A stretch of 64,000 nt of DNA from contig CAVXCS010000007.1 of assembly GCA_963760375.1 (NCBI GenBank), forward strand, positions 1-64,000, in the 5' to 3' direction. Made by a program: the position numbers and the translations under genes. This document shows positions 44,753 to 53,540 of the stretch, one piece after another; position 1 is the first letter of the stretch, and each line of letters starts with the position of its first letter. Source of the stretch: Pelagihabitans sp963760375. Its GTDB lineage: Bacteria > Bacteroidota > Bacteroidia > Flavobacteriales > Flavobacteriaceae. The notes below the pieces were generated by a model. That model was not told the origin of the DNA. It was given only the letters and a program-made list of their open reading frames with translations, and ran no database searches.

Positions 44753-45484
44753 ATGAATCTGAATCGCAAACAGTTATCTTTTCTGATCACCCTCTTTTCT
44801 ATGTCGATTGTGGTGCTGCTCTTATACAGTATCCACTTGGGCAAAGAAGAGGAAAGGGATGAATACGTGGTGGAAATGATCTTGGACGAAGCAGATTTGG
44901 AAGAATTGCTCAAAGAAGAGGAAAAACAAGAGGAAACCCCTGCCGAGGCAGATCCCATCAAGAGCCATATGGCGTTCAATGAAACGGCCAAACCCAGCCT
45001 TGGCAACCCAGAGCCCATAAAAACGCTGGAAGAGCTCATGGCAGAGCGGGAAGCAGCTTCAGAAAATGATGAAAATTCAGATTTGATTGACTCGGAATAC
45101 GCGGCCAAGATCAAGGAATTGACCAAAAAAAGGGAGGAAGCAAAACAAAAGCTGGGTGAAAAGGAGGCCGATAAAGAAGAATTCACCAATAACCTGGCCG
45201 AAAGGCGCACCTCGGTATCCTTTTCCCTCATCAACAGGAACAATTACAAACTTCCGCCACCTATCTATACCTGCATAGAAGGGGGAAAGGTAGTGGTCAA
45301 TATCGAAGTAGACAATTTGGGCAACGTCATTGCCGCCGATTTCAACCATAGGAGTTCCAGTACTGCCAACGGCTGCTTGGTAGACAATGCGATAACCTAT
45401 GCTTTGAAAGCGAAATTCAACTCCTCCTCCAAGATGCTTCAAAAAGGTACCATTACCTACCTATTCCAGAGGAAGACCCGATAA
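44753..45484 (+). CDS. TonB-like energy-transducer-type protein
   Basis: A 243-aa single-pass protein. The N-terminal anchor (FLITLFSMSIVVLLLYSI, ~9-26) is followed by a long acidic and lysine-rich coiled linker (~30-150) and a small C-terminal domain (GGKVVVNIEVDNLGNVIAADF, with paired cysteines) resembling TonB C-terminal folds. It probably spans the periplasm, but it lacks a Pro-Lys rich spacer, so a true TonB role is uncertain. Last gene of the ftsX run. Confidence 0.65.
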   Translation: MNLNRKQLSFLITLFSMSIVVLLLYSIHLGKEEERDEYVVEMILDEADLEELLKEEEKQEETPAEADPIKSHMAFNETAKPSLGNPEPIKTLEELMAEREAASENDENSDLIDSEYAAKIKELTKKREEAKQKLGEKEADKEEFTNNLAERRTSVSFSLINRNNYKLPPPIYTCIEGGKVVVNIEVDNLGNVIAADFNHRSSSTANGCLVDNAITYALKAKFNSSSKMLQKGTITYLFQRKTR

Positions 45485-45694
45485 CAGGTCCTGAAGTATA
45501 TCCTCTCCCCTATCCTTATCATACCTGATTTGGAGGCCTTGCGCCATCGGTCAAATAGCAGGCAATCCATCCCAAATACCCATCGCGCAATACAATTCTT
45601 AAATCGATACTTGGGTTGGGTTAGGCCATTTTGTGCACCAACGGCAAGGTGTTTTCCGATTTCCCGGAATCGGTCGTTGGTTATAAATGGTTGC

Positions 45695-46648
45695 TTACAA
45701 TGATCTTTTTTTGATCATACCGCCTCGGGTATCGTTGATTTTGTTCATGACCACGAAGGCCCTGGGGTCAATTTTTGATATTTCTATGTTCAGCTTCCTA
45801 ATTTCCAATCTGGTGATTACGGTAAACAGTACATCGTAGCTATTAAAAGTCCCGTTTTTACCAAATCCACCTTTCGCAGGGTATATGGTCACACCACGAC
45901 CCATTCGTTCCACGATCATGGCCCGAATGGGCTCACTATGGTTGGAAATAATGGTAACCCCGGTATACTCCTCAATCCCTTCAACCACAAAATCCAGCGT
46001 TTTGGAAGCGGATAGGTAGGTGAGCATTGAATACAGCGCGGTTTCGATGGATAAAAGATAGGCGGCAGCCATGAATATCACGAAATTGATCAATACGATG
46101 ACATCACCAATAGTAGCGCCAATTTTTCTGCTCAGAAAGATTGCCAGAATCTCCGTCCCGTCGAGCACTCCGCCACCCCTTATCGAGAGCCCTATGCCAG
46201 CGCCAAGAAAAAATCCCCCAAAAACCGACACCAATAATTTATCTTGGGTCACTTCAGGAAAATGTACTACTGCAAGTAAGATAGCAAGCCCCAATATGGC
46301 CACTCCAGCCTTAATGGCGAAGTGCTTGCCTATTAATTTAAATCCCAGAAAAAGAAAAGGCAGGTTCACAACCACTATCAACAATGAAAGCGGCAAATCG
46401 GTGACTTCGGCAAAAAGCAAAGAAATGCCGGTAGCACCTCCATCGATAAAACGGTTGGGCAATAAAAAGCTTTCCAGACCGAATGCTGCCGAAAGTATGC
46501 CCAAGGCTATAAATAGGATATCCCTGAGCAAAGAATTCACGATTACCCTAAGCCTACGAGATCTTTTAAAATATGATCGGGCATGGCCCAAGGTTTTAAA
46601 ATCAAATTTGGAATGCTTCCCCATAAACTTAAAAGATTCGTTCGTCAA
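45695..46648 (-). CDS. YitT family membrane protein (DUF2179 C-terminal domain)
   Basis: A 317-aa protein with a charged cytosolic N-terminus, five or six membrane helices (LSAAFGLESFLLPNRFIDGGATGISLL is the family start) and a C-terminal DUF2179 domain (~235-310, YPAKGGF and TRLEIRKLNIEISKIDPRAFV). Function unknown in general. It is separated from the export operon upstream by 58 bp and could be read from it. The 210-bp gap downstream (45485-45694), to the convergent TonB-like gene, shows no clear feature. Confidence 0.9.
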   Translation of the reverse strand: MTNESFKFMGKHSKFDFKTLGHARSYFKRSRRLRVIVNSLLRDILFIALGILSAAFGLESFLLPNRFIDGGATGISLLFAEVTDLPLSLLIVVVNLPFLFLGFKLIGKHFAIKAGVAILGLAILLAVVHFPEVTQDKLLVSVFGGFFLGAGIGLSIRGGGVLDGTEILAIFLSRKIGATIGDVIVLINFVIFMAAAYLLSIETALYSMLTYLSASKTLDFVVEGIEEYTGVTIISNHSEPIRAMIVERMGRGVTIYPAKGGFGKNGTFNSYDVLFTVITRLEIRKLNIEISKIDPRAFVVMNKINDTRGGMIKKRSL

Positions 46649-46706
46649 ACGGTAACCGGTCTTCCAAAAAAGACATAATCCAAAAATGCCCGCTTCTGCA
46701 AATTTG

Positions 46707-48110
46707 CTATAGATTCTCGGGATTTACCGCCAAACTATTGAACAGTTTTGCCTTGGTGGTAAAAAATTTGTTCTGCACCTCGTTTTGTTTCAATTCGGCC
46801 TCGATCAGTTTACCCTCCCTGGAATTGATCAAAAATAGCGAACTCTCCCCAAAACTGAACTTTCGCTCTTCGGCCGTAAGCAATGCATTGTAATTGATCA
46901 CAATATCATCGATCAATACATTTTGTGTTTCAAAGGACTCCAATTCCCTATAAATCGCCAAAACCTTGTTTCTTATGGCCACTTCGGCATTATCCAATTC
47001 GTATTGGGCGTCCTGTAACTTAAATTTGGCCAGCTTTAGGTCGCCCCTTTCCTTTCTGAGGAAAAGCGGCAACTGAAAATTGATGCCGCCCTTATAATTC
47101 AATGTTTCAAAAGAATTGATCAGATCTGGGGTTTCCGTTAAAAAGTTATACTCAAGGTCAATTTTAGGCAGCAATTTATTCGCTTTCAGACGTTTTTCAA
47201 CCAATAGCCCATCTACTTTAAAGCCCAATGACTTTAATTTTGGATGGTTCTCCAAGGTAAAACTGTCGAGCGGCTTTCCCATGATTTCGAGGGTGCTGTC
47301 TATATCATCCTCCAAGTACAGGTCTGGCAGTACATTGGGCTGTAACTCTATGGGCACATTATCGTTGAGCCACAAAAAATTGGAAAGTTCCAACGATTTG
47401 TTCATGAACCGAACCTTGGCCTGTTCCAAATTCAGCGCGCGGTCCTGTACCGCAATTTTGGCCTCTACGGTGTCAATGGCAGCGATGTCTCCGGCCAGCG
47501 CACTCTTTTTTATGCCCTCGAAACGGATTTGGGCGTTCACCAAGAAGTTGTTGAATACCTGACTGTCAAGATAGGCCCTTAACCAATCGAAATAGGCCAA
47601 GGAGGCTTCGAACAGAATTTGGTTCACCAAAAGGTCGCGATCCGCCCTGGTCTGCTCCCTAAAATATTTCGCTTGCTTCAGAGTGGCCATACGTTCGTTG
47701 ATCCACAATCCTTGCCCTACGGCCATGGAGACACCGGCACTGTAAAGCCCATCGGTCGGTACCGATTCGGCAGGATTTAAAAAATCGCCATCATTCTGTT
47801 CAAAATTACCTTTCAATTCCAACCCGAACCAGGTAGGGATTTTGAAAGTCGCATTCAAACGGTCGTAGTAGTCGGAACCCTTAAACTCCTTGCGGTCGTA
47901 ATCGACCTCTATTTTGGGGTCGAATCCTCCACGGGAACGCATCAAATTGGCCTGCCCGACACCAATGGTCAACTGGGCCTGTTTGGCGATCGGATGGTAT
48001 TTCTTCACATAGCCCAGATACTCCCCAAAGTTGAGCACCAGGGTATCGCCTTGTTGGGCGCGCACGGCAAGGGCCATGAATATAAAAAGGAAATAGACCT
48101 TCTTTCTCAT
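46707..48110 (-). CDS. TolC-family outer-membrane efflux protein
   Basis: A 467-aa protein from the ATG at 48110 (MRKKVYFLFIFMALAVRAQ signal peptide). The open frame extends 50 codons further upstream inside the adaptor gene, but the signal decides the start. Two long helical repeats typical of TolC/OEP are visible (SLAYFDWLRAYLDSQVFNN; AIRNKVLAIYRELESFETQ). It overlaps the HlyD gene by 4 bp (ATGA) and completes a tripartite exporter with the two upstream genes. Confidence 0.9.
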   Translation of the reverse strand: MRKKVYFLFIFMALAVRAQQGDTLVLNFGEYLGYVKKYHPIAKQAQLTIGVGQANLMRSRGGFDPKIEVDYDRKEFKGSDYYDRLNATFKIPTWFGLELKGNFEQNDGDFLNPAESVPTDGLYSAGVSMAVGQGLWINERMATLKQAKYFREQTRADRDLLVNQILFEASLAYFDWLRAYLDSQVFNNFLVNAQIRFEGIKKSALAGDIAAIDTVEAKIAVQDRALNLEQAKVRFMNKSLELSNFLWLNDNVPIELQPNVLPDLYLEDDIDSTLEIMGKPLDSFTLENHPKLKSLGFKVDGLLVEKRLKANKLLPKIDLEYNFLTETPDLINSFETLNYKGGINFQLPLFLRKERGDLKLAKFKLQDAQYELDNAEVAIRNKVLAIYRELESFETQNVLIDDIVINYNALLTAEERKFSFGESSLFLINSREGKLIEAELKQNEVQNKFFTTKAKLFNSLAVNPENL

Positions 48111-49459
48111 TTTTTTTGGGCCTTTGCCATGTCGTTGATCGGTTGATAATAGTTCGGGGGGAAGCCATTCAGCTGTCGCCATAACTCGAACCAAATGGGC
48201 ACATCCTCCAAAAGGGCGATGGTATATGCGCCAGAGCCCACTCGGATGTCTTTCGGCCACGGATGATCACTGGGGTCGGGGGCCAGAAGCACCCTATACT
48301 TGCCATTGGCACTGATAAAAGTTTCAATGGCGACCACCTTGCCCCCATAAGTGCCATAGGAAACATTGGGCCATCCGCTGAAAACGATCGCGGGCCAACC
48401 ATCGAACTGAATGCGCACTTGCTCCCCCAAATGCATCAATGGCAGATCTAATGGCTCAACAAAAGTCTCTACCGCAAGATCGTAATCTGAGGGCATGATG
48501 CCTACCAATTGATCCCCTTCTTTAAAAGTCTCACCGATACCGCCTTGTATGGCTTTGTTGATAAAACCGTTTTGCGGTGCCCTTATGTAGTACATATCAT
48601 TGCGCATCGAATAGTTGGTGAACTCGTTCTCCAGCTTGGTCACCTGTGCTTCCGAATCGTATTGGTTCGACTGTGCGGTGAACATGTCGCTCTGCGCCTT
48701 GGAAATCTTATCGGTATATTCCGCTTGGGTTCGGTTGATTTCGACTTCCGCGTTGATCACTTCGTTCTTGGCGGCCAAAAGCTTGTTTTGTTGTGAGATC
48801 AATTTGGCCTGGGTTTCCTGTAACTTCAGCCGCTTTTCCTCTACATCGGTCACTGCTTTCAAGCCTTCATTTTCTAGTTGTACCACCCGATCATATTGGC
48901 GTTCGGCTATGGTAATGTTCGTTTTTGCCGCCTCCAGATCAATACTATCACTTTGTACCTTGAGAATCGCCTGTAACAGCTTGTTTTTTGCCTGTTCAAG
49001 CTTCATTCCCCTTTCCATCCCGATGGCGGAAATCTGGGTGTTGAGTGCCCCAACCTTGTTCTCATAGGAAGAAACCGCAGCAGATTTGGCCTTGATCTGT
49101 TTCCCGGTACGCTCCACCAAACGAGGGTCGAAGTATTCGTTTTTGATCTCGGATATGAACAGAATGGTATCTCCCTTTTTTACATAGTCTCCCTCACGTA
49201 CGAACCATTTCTCGATACGCCCCGGAATAGGCGACTGTACGGTCTGGGGACGTTGGTCCGGGGTTAAAGTGGTGAGGTAACCCTCCCCGGAAACATTTTG
49301 TGTCCATGGTAAAAAAAGCACGATAAAGCCCACAATGGTAAAGCCCAACAAAAATTGGTTGAAATGCTTGTAGTGTTTTTTATGAAAAACGATTTTTCCT
49401 GACTTGTACCCAGTAAGGTCGACCGTTTTATTGAGCTTATTGTTCGAGATGTTCAACAT
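48107..49459 (-). CDS. HlyD-family membrane-fusion (adaptor) protein
   Basis: A 450-aa adaptor. The cytosolic N-terminus is followed by one membrane helix (FNQFLLGFTIVGFIVLFLPW, ~34-53), a biotinyl-lipoyl half-motif (TVQSPIPGRIEKWFVREGDYVKKGD), then long coiled coils (~110-270) and the second half (RAPQNGFINKAIQGGIGETFKEGD). It bridges the ABC protein in the inner membrane and the TolC-like channel. Gap to the ABC gene is 6 bp. Confidence 0.92.
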   Translation of the reverse strand: MLNISNNKLNKTVDLTGYKSGKIVFHKKHYKHFNQFLLGFTIVGFIVLFLPWTQNVSGEGYLTTLTPDQRPQTVQSPIPGRIEKWFVREGDYVKKGDTILFISEIKNEYFDPRLVERTGKQIKAKSAAVSSYENKVGALNTQISAIGMERGMKLEQAKNKLLQAILKVQSDSIDLEAAKTNITIAERQYDRVVQLENEGLKAVTDVEEKRLKLQETQAKLISQQNKLLAAKNEVINAEVEINRTQAEYTDKISKAQSDMFTAQSNQYDSEAQVTKLENEFTNYSMRNDMYYIRAPQNGFINKAIQGGIGETFKEGDQLVGIMPSDYDLAVETFVEPLDLPLMHLGEQVRIQFDGWPAIVFSGWPNVSYGTYGGKVVAIETFISANGKYRVLLAPDPSDHPWPKDIRVGSGAYTIALLEDVPIWFELWRQLNGFPPNYYQPINDMAKAQKK

Positions 49460-49465
49460 AATCTT

Positions 49466-51133
49466 TTAATTTTCGTTGATGATTTTCCCATTTTCAATGG
49501 TAATGATCCTACTGCAGCCTTCCATCCATTTGGGGTTTTGACTCACCACAAGAAGTGCCCAACCATTGATGGGATCGGTCAGGAAACGCATGATTTCATT
49601 GGCCTCCCGTTCATCAAATTGGTTGAGGGGGTCTTTCAAGATCAGCAGTTTGGGTCGACGTATGATACTTCTAGCCAAAACTATTTTTTTGGAAACCGTG
49701 TAGGGAATTTGTTTTCCTTCCGGATAAATGACCGTTTTGATGCCCTTGGGCTGTTCTTTCACAAATTGCGTAAGGCCCGTTTTTTCGAGTGCCCAATAAA
49801 TATCTTCACTTGATACGGAAGAATCCCCGAAAGTAATATTGTCTTCCAAGGTGCCTTCGAAAGGGGATTCTTCAGACAATGACTGTCCCAAATAAGAGCG
49901 GTAGTCATTTATATGCAATCCCTTCAATGACACATTGTTGACATAAATATTTCCTGAAGTGGGTTCAATAATTCCAGCGATAAGCCTTAATAAAGTAGAC
50001 TTCCCGGACCCGCTTGATCCTTGGATCAATATTTTACAGCTGGGCGTTATGGTCAAGGAAATATCGTCCAATATTTTCTTGCTCCCATCAGGCACATGAT
50101 AATTCACATGGTCCAATTCCAAGGTAAACCCCTCACCCGATTTAAAGGGGCGCTCCCCTTCCTGGGGCTCCAATTCTTTATCTACCACTTGGCCCAATTT
50201 TTCGAGGGAAGTGAGCACATCATAAATCGATTCGAGGCCCAAAATCAATTTTTCAACCGAAGCAATCACCAAAAGGATGATCAGTTCCGCAGCCACAAAC
50301 TGTCCAATGTTCATTTCCTGGTTCAAGACCAAAAGGCCCCCGATCAACAAAAGTCCCGCGGTGACCAAGACCTTAAACCCGACCATTTGAATAAACTGAA
50401 TGACCAGGATGCGGAAGTGGCTCTCCCTGGCGACCAAATAGCCAGCCACCAAAGTATCGTTCTTGTCAATGGCATGACTGGTTTTGCCCGATAATTTGAA
50501 CCCTATGATCGATCGTGCCACTTCTTGGATCCAATGCGCGACCTTATATTTATTCTTGGATTCGTCCAAACTGGTTTCCAAACCACGCCGTGCGGTAAAC
50601 TTGAAAACCACATAGATCAGTACAAGCAGGAGCATTCCATAGATAATGAAAAAGGGATGATAGAACGACAACAGGATAAGCCCGAATATGATTTGGAGGA
50701 AAGCGGCTGGAAAATCGACCAAAATTTTCGCCAATCCCTTTTGAACGGTAAGCGTATCAAAAAATCTGTTGGCCAATTCCGGGGGATAATAATTTCGCAG
50801 TTCGCTCATTTTTATCTTTGGGAAGCGATAGGCGAATTCAAAGGAAGCCCTTGTGAATATCTTTTGTTGCATATTCTCTATGATCCTCATTTGCATCAGT
50901 TGCAGAATACCGCCGAAGGCCACTGCCAAGGTCACCAAGATGACCAGAATAACCCATGAAGTACTTACCTGTGCCCCTTGAATCAAGTTGATGATGGCCT
51001 GAATGCCAAGTGGAAGCGAAAGGTTTACCAAACCGGCAAAAATGGCGTAGTAAAACACTTGAAGAACGTCTTTTCGGTCTAATTTAAGCAAGCCGATCAA
51101 GCGTTGCCAAGGGGTTAGCATTGATTTAGCCAT
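49466..51133 (-). CDS. ABC transporter of type I secretion-like system with degenerate ATPase motifs
   Basis: A 555-aa half transporter: membrane domain (~1-310, six helices) and ATPase domain (~335-555). Walker A is canonical (GSSGSGKST, 372-380) and the Q-loop Gln417 is present. The signature LSGGQ is replaced by TVSKK (479-483). Walker B reads LLILKDP (496-502) with Lys500 for Asp and Asp501 for the catalytic Glu, and the H-loop His is Gln532. As a homodimer it would have no normal catalytic site. The operon context (HlyD, TolC, TetR) says it is part of an export system. Confidence 0.87.
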   Translation of the reverse strand: MAKSMLTPWQRLIGLLKLDRKDVLQVFYYAIFAGLVNLSLPLGIQAIINLIQGAQVSTSWVILVILVTLAVAFGGILQLMQMRIIENMQQKIFTRASFEFAYRFPKIKMSELRNYYPPELANRFFDTLTVQKGLAKILVDFPAAFLQIIFGLILLSFYHPFFIIYGMLLLVLIYVVFKFTARRGLETSLDESKNKYKVAHWIQEVARSIIGFKLSGKTSHAIDKNDTLVAGYLVARESHFRILVIQFIQMVGFKVLVTAGLLLIGGLLVLNQEMNIGQFVAAELIILLVIASVEKLILGLESIYDVLTSLEKLGQVVDKELEPQEGERPFKSGEGFTLELDHVNYHVPDGSKKILDDISLTITPSCKILIQGSSGSGKSTLLRLIAGIIEPTSGNIYVNNVSLKGLHINDYRSYLGQSLSEESPFEGTLEDNITFGDSSVSSEDIYWALEKTGLTQFVKEQPKGIKTVIYPEGKQIPYTVSKKIVLARSIIRRPKLLILKDPLNQFDEREANEIMRFLTDPINGWALLVVSQNPKWMEGCSRIITIENGKIINEN

Positions 51134-51812
51134 TGGTTTTTAGGTTTAAGGCATTGAAAACTAGGTCGGTCAAAAATTGAGTCGGACTGATGGCGTCATT
51201 ACAGTCGGTCATGGAAGAAAAATGTTCCTTTAAAAAATATTGGTGAAGTGCGCCTTCCACAATGGTACTTGCCAAACTTGAAGGATAGGGATAATTGGGG
51301 TCTACACCAACGATCATGTCGCTGATACGCCTTACCAACCTTTTATAGATGACAAAGTAACCCTCCTTATTTTCCGCATCCACTTCTTTCGTCAAGTACG
51401 ACTTGGAGTATTCATTGATAACTATTTTGTTGAGCAAAACTTCGTTTACATGTGAAACGGACCGATCCTCTTCAGTGGCACTAGTAATGATTTCAAGCGC
51501 TCGTTTCAATTTCTCTTCGGCATTCGAGATACTGTTGGTCGCGAAAACGAGTTTATATTCCAGCCATCCCCAATACCAGGAAGCCAAATAGAGCAGGAGC
51601 TTATGCTTACTTTCAAAATAACGGTATATCGAACTTTCGTTGGAACTGATCTTTTCCCCCAATTTTTTAAAGGTGAATTTATCGAAGCCCATCTCAAAAA
51701 TCATGTTGATGCCCTGTTCGATAATCCTTTTGCCCAAATCTGAGGATTGGGGATCCTTCACATATATCTTATCGTTGATATCGATTTTTACCGTTTGCAA
51801 TAAATGATCCAT
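51126..51812 (-). CDS. TetR-family transcriptional regulator
   Basis: A 228-aa regulator. The N-terminal helix-turn-helix (IIEQGINMIFEMGFDKFTFKK, then SSNESSIYRYFESKHKLL) is at ~28-75; the C-terminal part is a large helical ligand-binding domain. It is the first gene of the export operon and overlaps the ABC gene by 8 bp, a standard auto-repressing arrangement. Two palindromes lie just upstream of its start. Confidence 0.92.
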   Translation of the reverse strand: MDHLLQTVKIDINDKIYVKDPQSSDLGKRIIEQGINMIFEMGFDKFTFKKLGEKISSNESSIYRYFESKHKLLLYLASWYWGWLEYKLVFATNSISNAEEKLKRALEIITSATEEDRSVSHVNEVLLNKIVINEYSKSYLTKEVDAENKEGYFVIYKRLVRRISDMIVGVDPNYPYPSSLASTIVEGALHQYFLKEHFSSMTDCNDAISPTQFLTDLVFNALNLKTNG

Positions 51813-51839
51813 GATAATTTATTTTGAAAACGCTAAAAT

Positions 51840-51874
51840 AATAGTTTTACTATTGATATATGATAGTTTAACTA
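51840..51874. promoter_or_regulatory. Paired palindromes, probable TetR operators
   Basis: AATAGTTTTACTATT (51840-51854, 6-bp arms) and TAGTTTAACTA (51864-51874) share the core TAGTTT-ACTA. Their centres are 22 bp apart, two helix turns, so two dimers would bind the same face. They lie 28 bp before the TetR start and overlap its likely promoter. Confidence 0.6.
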
Positions 51875-51950
51875 ATTTTTAACGAAGGTACTACTTCTGA
51901 AATTGAAATTATTGCTATTTTAGTAAGTCAAAGGGTCAATCATTACGATT

Positions 51951-52343
51951 ATGGGAAAATTAACCTTCTTTTTGCTTTTTATCATAGGTGTCTTGCCGAT
52001 GCAAGGCCAACAAGCCGGTGCTTTTGTTATTGAGGGTTTTCAAAAGATGGAAACCGGTTCTCCTATGACGAACTATGAAATAAACCTTCCCGTGAATCAA
52101 GTCGTAGCCATTATGGGTGGTCTGAATGATTGGGATGGAATGAACGATTATTTCAATTTTTTTGGGAGCAAGCTTATTATCGAAAGTAGGGATATTGGCC
52201 TCGATGGCATCACTTATTTGGTTTTGAGAAGGGAAGATGGCCTGAATTTTTTTGATCTGTTTCCTACTTTGAGAGCCAAATTCATTCCTTCCCACCATAT
52301 CGATTTTATGGATAAGCAAAGTTGGCGCAAGGCATCGGATTGA
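51951..52343 (+). CDS. Small secreted protein of unknown function
   Basis: Not recognised. 130 aa with a signal peptide (MGKLTFFLLFIIGVLPMQG) and a mature part with two short beta/alpha stretches (NYEINLPVNQVVAIMGGLN; GITYLVLRREDGLNFF). No cysteine pair or catalytic motif. It is divergent from the TetR operon and shares its operator region. A second small secreted gene follows 45 bp later on the same strand. Confidence 0.6.
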   Translation: MGKLTFFLLFIIGVLPMQGQQAGAFVIEGFQKMETGSPMTNYEINLPVNQVVAIMGGLNDWDGMNDYFNFFGSKLIIESRDIGLDGITYLVLRREDGLNFFDLFPTLRAKFIPSHHIDFMDKQSWRKASD

Positions 52344-52388
52344 CCATTTTATTGAAGGAATTCATTGTTTAACCTTAAATAATCAGAT

Positions 52389-52751
52389 ATGAAAAAAGTA
52401 GTATTGTGTTTGATGTTTTTATTGACGGGGATTTCACTCAGTGCCCAAGAGGTTCGAAATTCGGTCTCCGTCGGTGACCTTATGGTCATCCAAAAGCCCG
52501 AAGGATTCGATTTTACGCACATACAATTTCCACGAAGGAACATCATTATCAAACAGGGAGGCATTGCCAATATGAAAAGCCTTTATGGTCAGAAAGTATT
52601 GGTAACCGAAGTCAATGGTATTCCTGACGGGAATATCGAAGTTGTTTTAAAACTCGTGAACGGACGGCGATTTTTCGGCTATCTGCCTTCCGTCAAGGCC
52701 GATTTGGATTTGGCATTGGCGGCTGGGGAACTAACGCCTGCGCAACCGTAA
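52389..52751 (+). CDS. Small secreted protein of unknown function
   Basis: Not recognised. 120 aa with a strong signal peptide (MKKVVLCLMFLLTGISLSAQ), then a beta-rich body (VSVGDLMVIQKPEGFDFTHI, KVLVTEVNGIPDGNIEVVLKL, RRFFGYLPSVKAD). The size and pattern suggest a periplasmic or surface domain of SH3-like type; this is only a guess. It probably shares a transcript with the preceding gene. Confidence 0.62.
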   Translation: MKKVVLCLMFLLTGISLSAQEVRNSVSVGDLMVIQKPEGFDFTHIQFPRRNIIIKQGGIANMKSLYGQKVLVTEVNGIPDGNIEVVLKLVNGRRFFGYLPSVKADLDLALAAGELTPAQP

Positions 52752-52873
52752 CGGAAGCAAGAACTGGCCAATCGGTAACCTAAAATACCTAGCTTGGCGC
52801 CAAGCGCCCATCAATGCTATGGTAAAAGCCGTTCATTGAAAGAGGTGATTATTCTCCGAAAAAAACGTATTCC

Positions 52874-53200
52874 ATGTTATTATCCATACATAGAACATTG
52901 ATAGAGGATATCAACGCGGCCAAGGCTGCGGGATATAGAGCCTCCTTTTTATATCGAGACGGCCAACTCGTTTGCAGGGAATCAAATGAAGCCTATTCGG
53001 CAGAAGACTGCCAATTGGTGGAGCACTGCAGACATGAGGGCATGAGTGACCCCGGCGATGCATCCATCTTGTTTTTGATTCGGTGCAACGATGGCCTAAA
53101 AGGTTATCTAAGCAGTGCATACGGACCATATTCCGATACCAAGCTGATCGATTTCGTTATGTCTTTGAAAAAAGCCGATGGCCTTACCCCCTTAATTTAG
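52874..53200 (+). CDS. Small conserved protein, family often mislabelled PRPP synthetase
   Basis: A 108-aa cytosolic protein. The pattern C-x-EGMSDPGDASILFLIRC, then GLKGYLSSAYGPYSD, matches a small Bacteroidota family (usual form RYEGMSNPDDNSILYAI, GVLVDAYGVYAD) that databases often call phosphoribosylpyrophosphate synthetase without any such domain. Function unknown. It is encoded 6 bp before the CutA-like gene, so the two are probably cotranscribed. Confidence 0.72.
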   Translation: MLLSIHRTLIEDINAAKAAGYRASFLYRDGQLVCRESNEAYSAEDCQLVEHCRHEGMSDPGDASILFLIRCNDGLKGYLSSAYGPYSDTKLIDFVMSLKKADGLTPLI

Positions 53201-53206
53201 ATCGAT

Positions 53207-53524
53207 ATGATATTAATCCACATTCTTGCAAAGAACAACGAACAGGCCCATGAAATAGTAGAGGAATTGACCGATAGAAAACTATTGCTCCATGCCATGC
53301 TTTTCGAAAAGACGGTCTACCAAAAAAATTCAAACACCGGAATACTCGAAAGCGTTGAAAAAGTAATGGTAATGGGCAAGACAAAGGCACTGTTGTTCAA
53401 TACCATCAACAAGATACTGCTTAAAAAGTATCCAGACCAGATGCCGATGCTCTATGCGGTTCCCATCGTTTATATGGATGATGAACAAATTACAACCTTA
53501 AGGGCAAAAACTGCCAAGGTTTAG
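53207..53524 (+). CDS. CutA/PII-like small protein
   Basis: A 105-aa protein with the ferredoxin-like pattern of CutA: first strand ILIHILAKNNEQAHEIVEEL with TDRKLLLHAMLFEK, a middle KVMVMGKTKALLFNTINKILLKKYP, and a last strand MPMLYAVPIVYMDDEQ. CutA and PII proteins form trimers that bind metals or nucleotides. This is a fold-level call; no ligand residues can be assigned. It is convergent with the LysR gene and 3.1 kb from the SbtA homologue, whose cyanobacterial partner SbtB is PII-like. Confidence 0.62.
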   Translation: MILIHILAKNNEQAHEIVEELTDRKLLLHAMLFEKTVYQKNSNTGILESVEKVMVMGKTKALLFNTINKILLKKYPDQMPMLYAVPIVYMDDEQITTLRAKTAKV

Positions 53525-53540
53525 TTCAAATCCGCACCAA

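Noticed and set aside
45485..45694. Possible gene or RNA in the gap between the TonB-like and YitT genes
   Set aside because: No ORF with protein-like composition, no strong hairpin and no tRNA-like cloverleaf were found.
46707..48260. TolC gene starting at 48260
   Set aside because: The extra 50 residues are inside the HlyD gene and precede a normal signal peptide at 48110, which overlaps the HlyD stop as ATGA.
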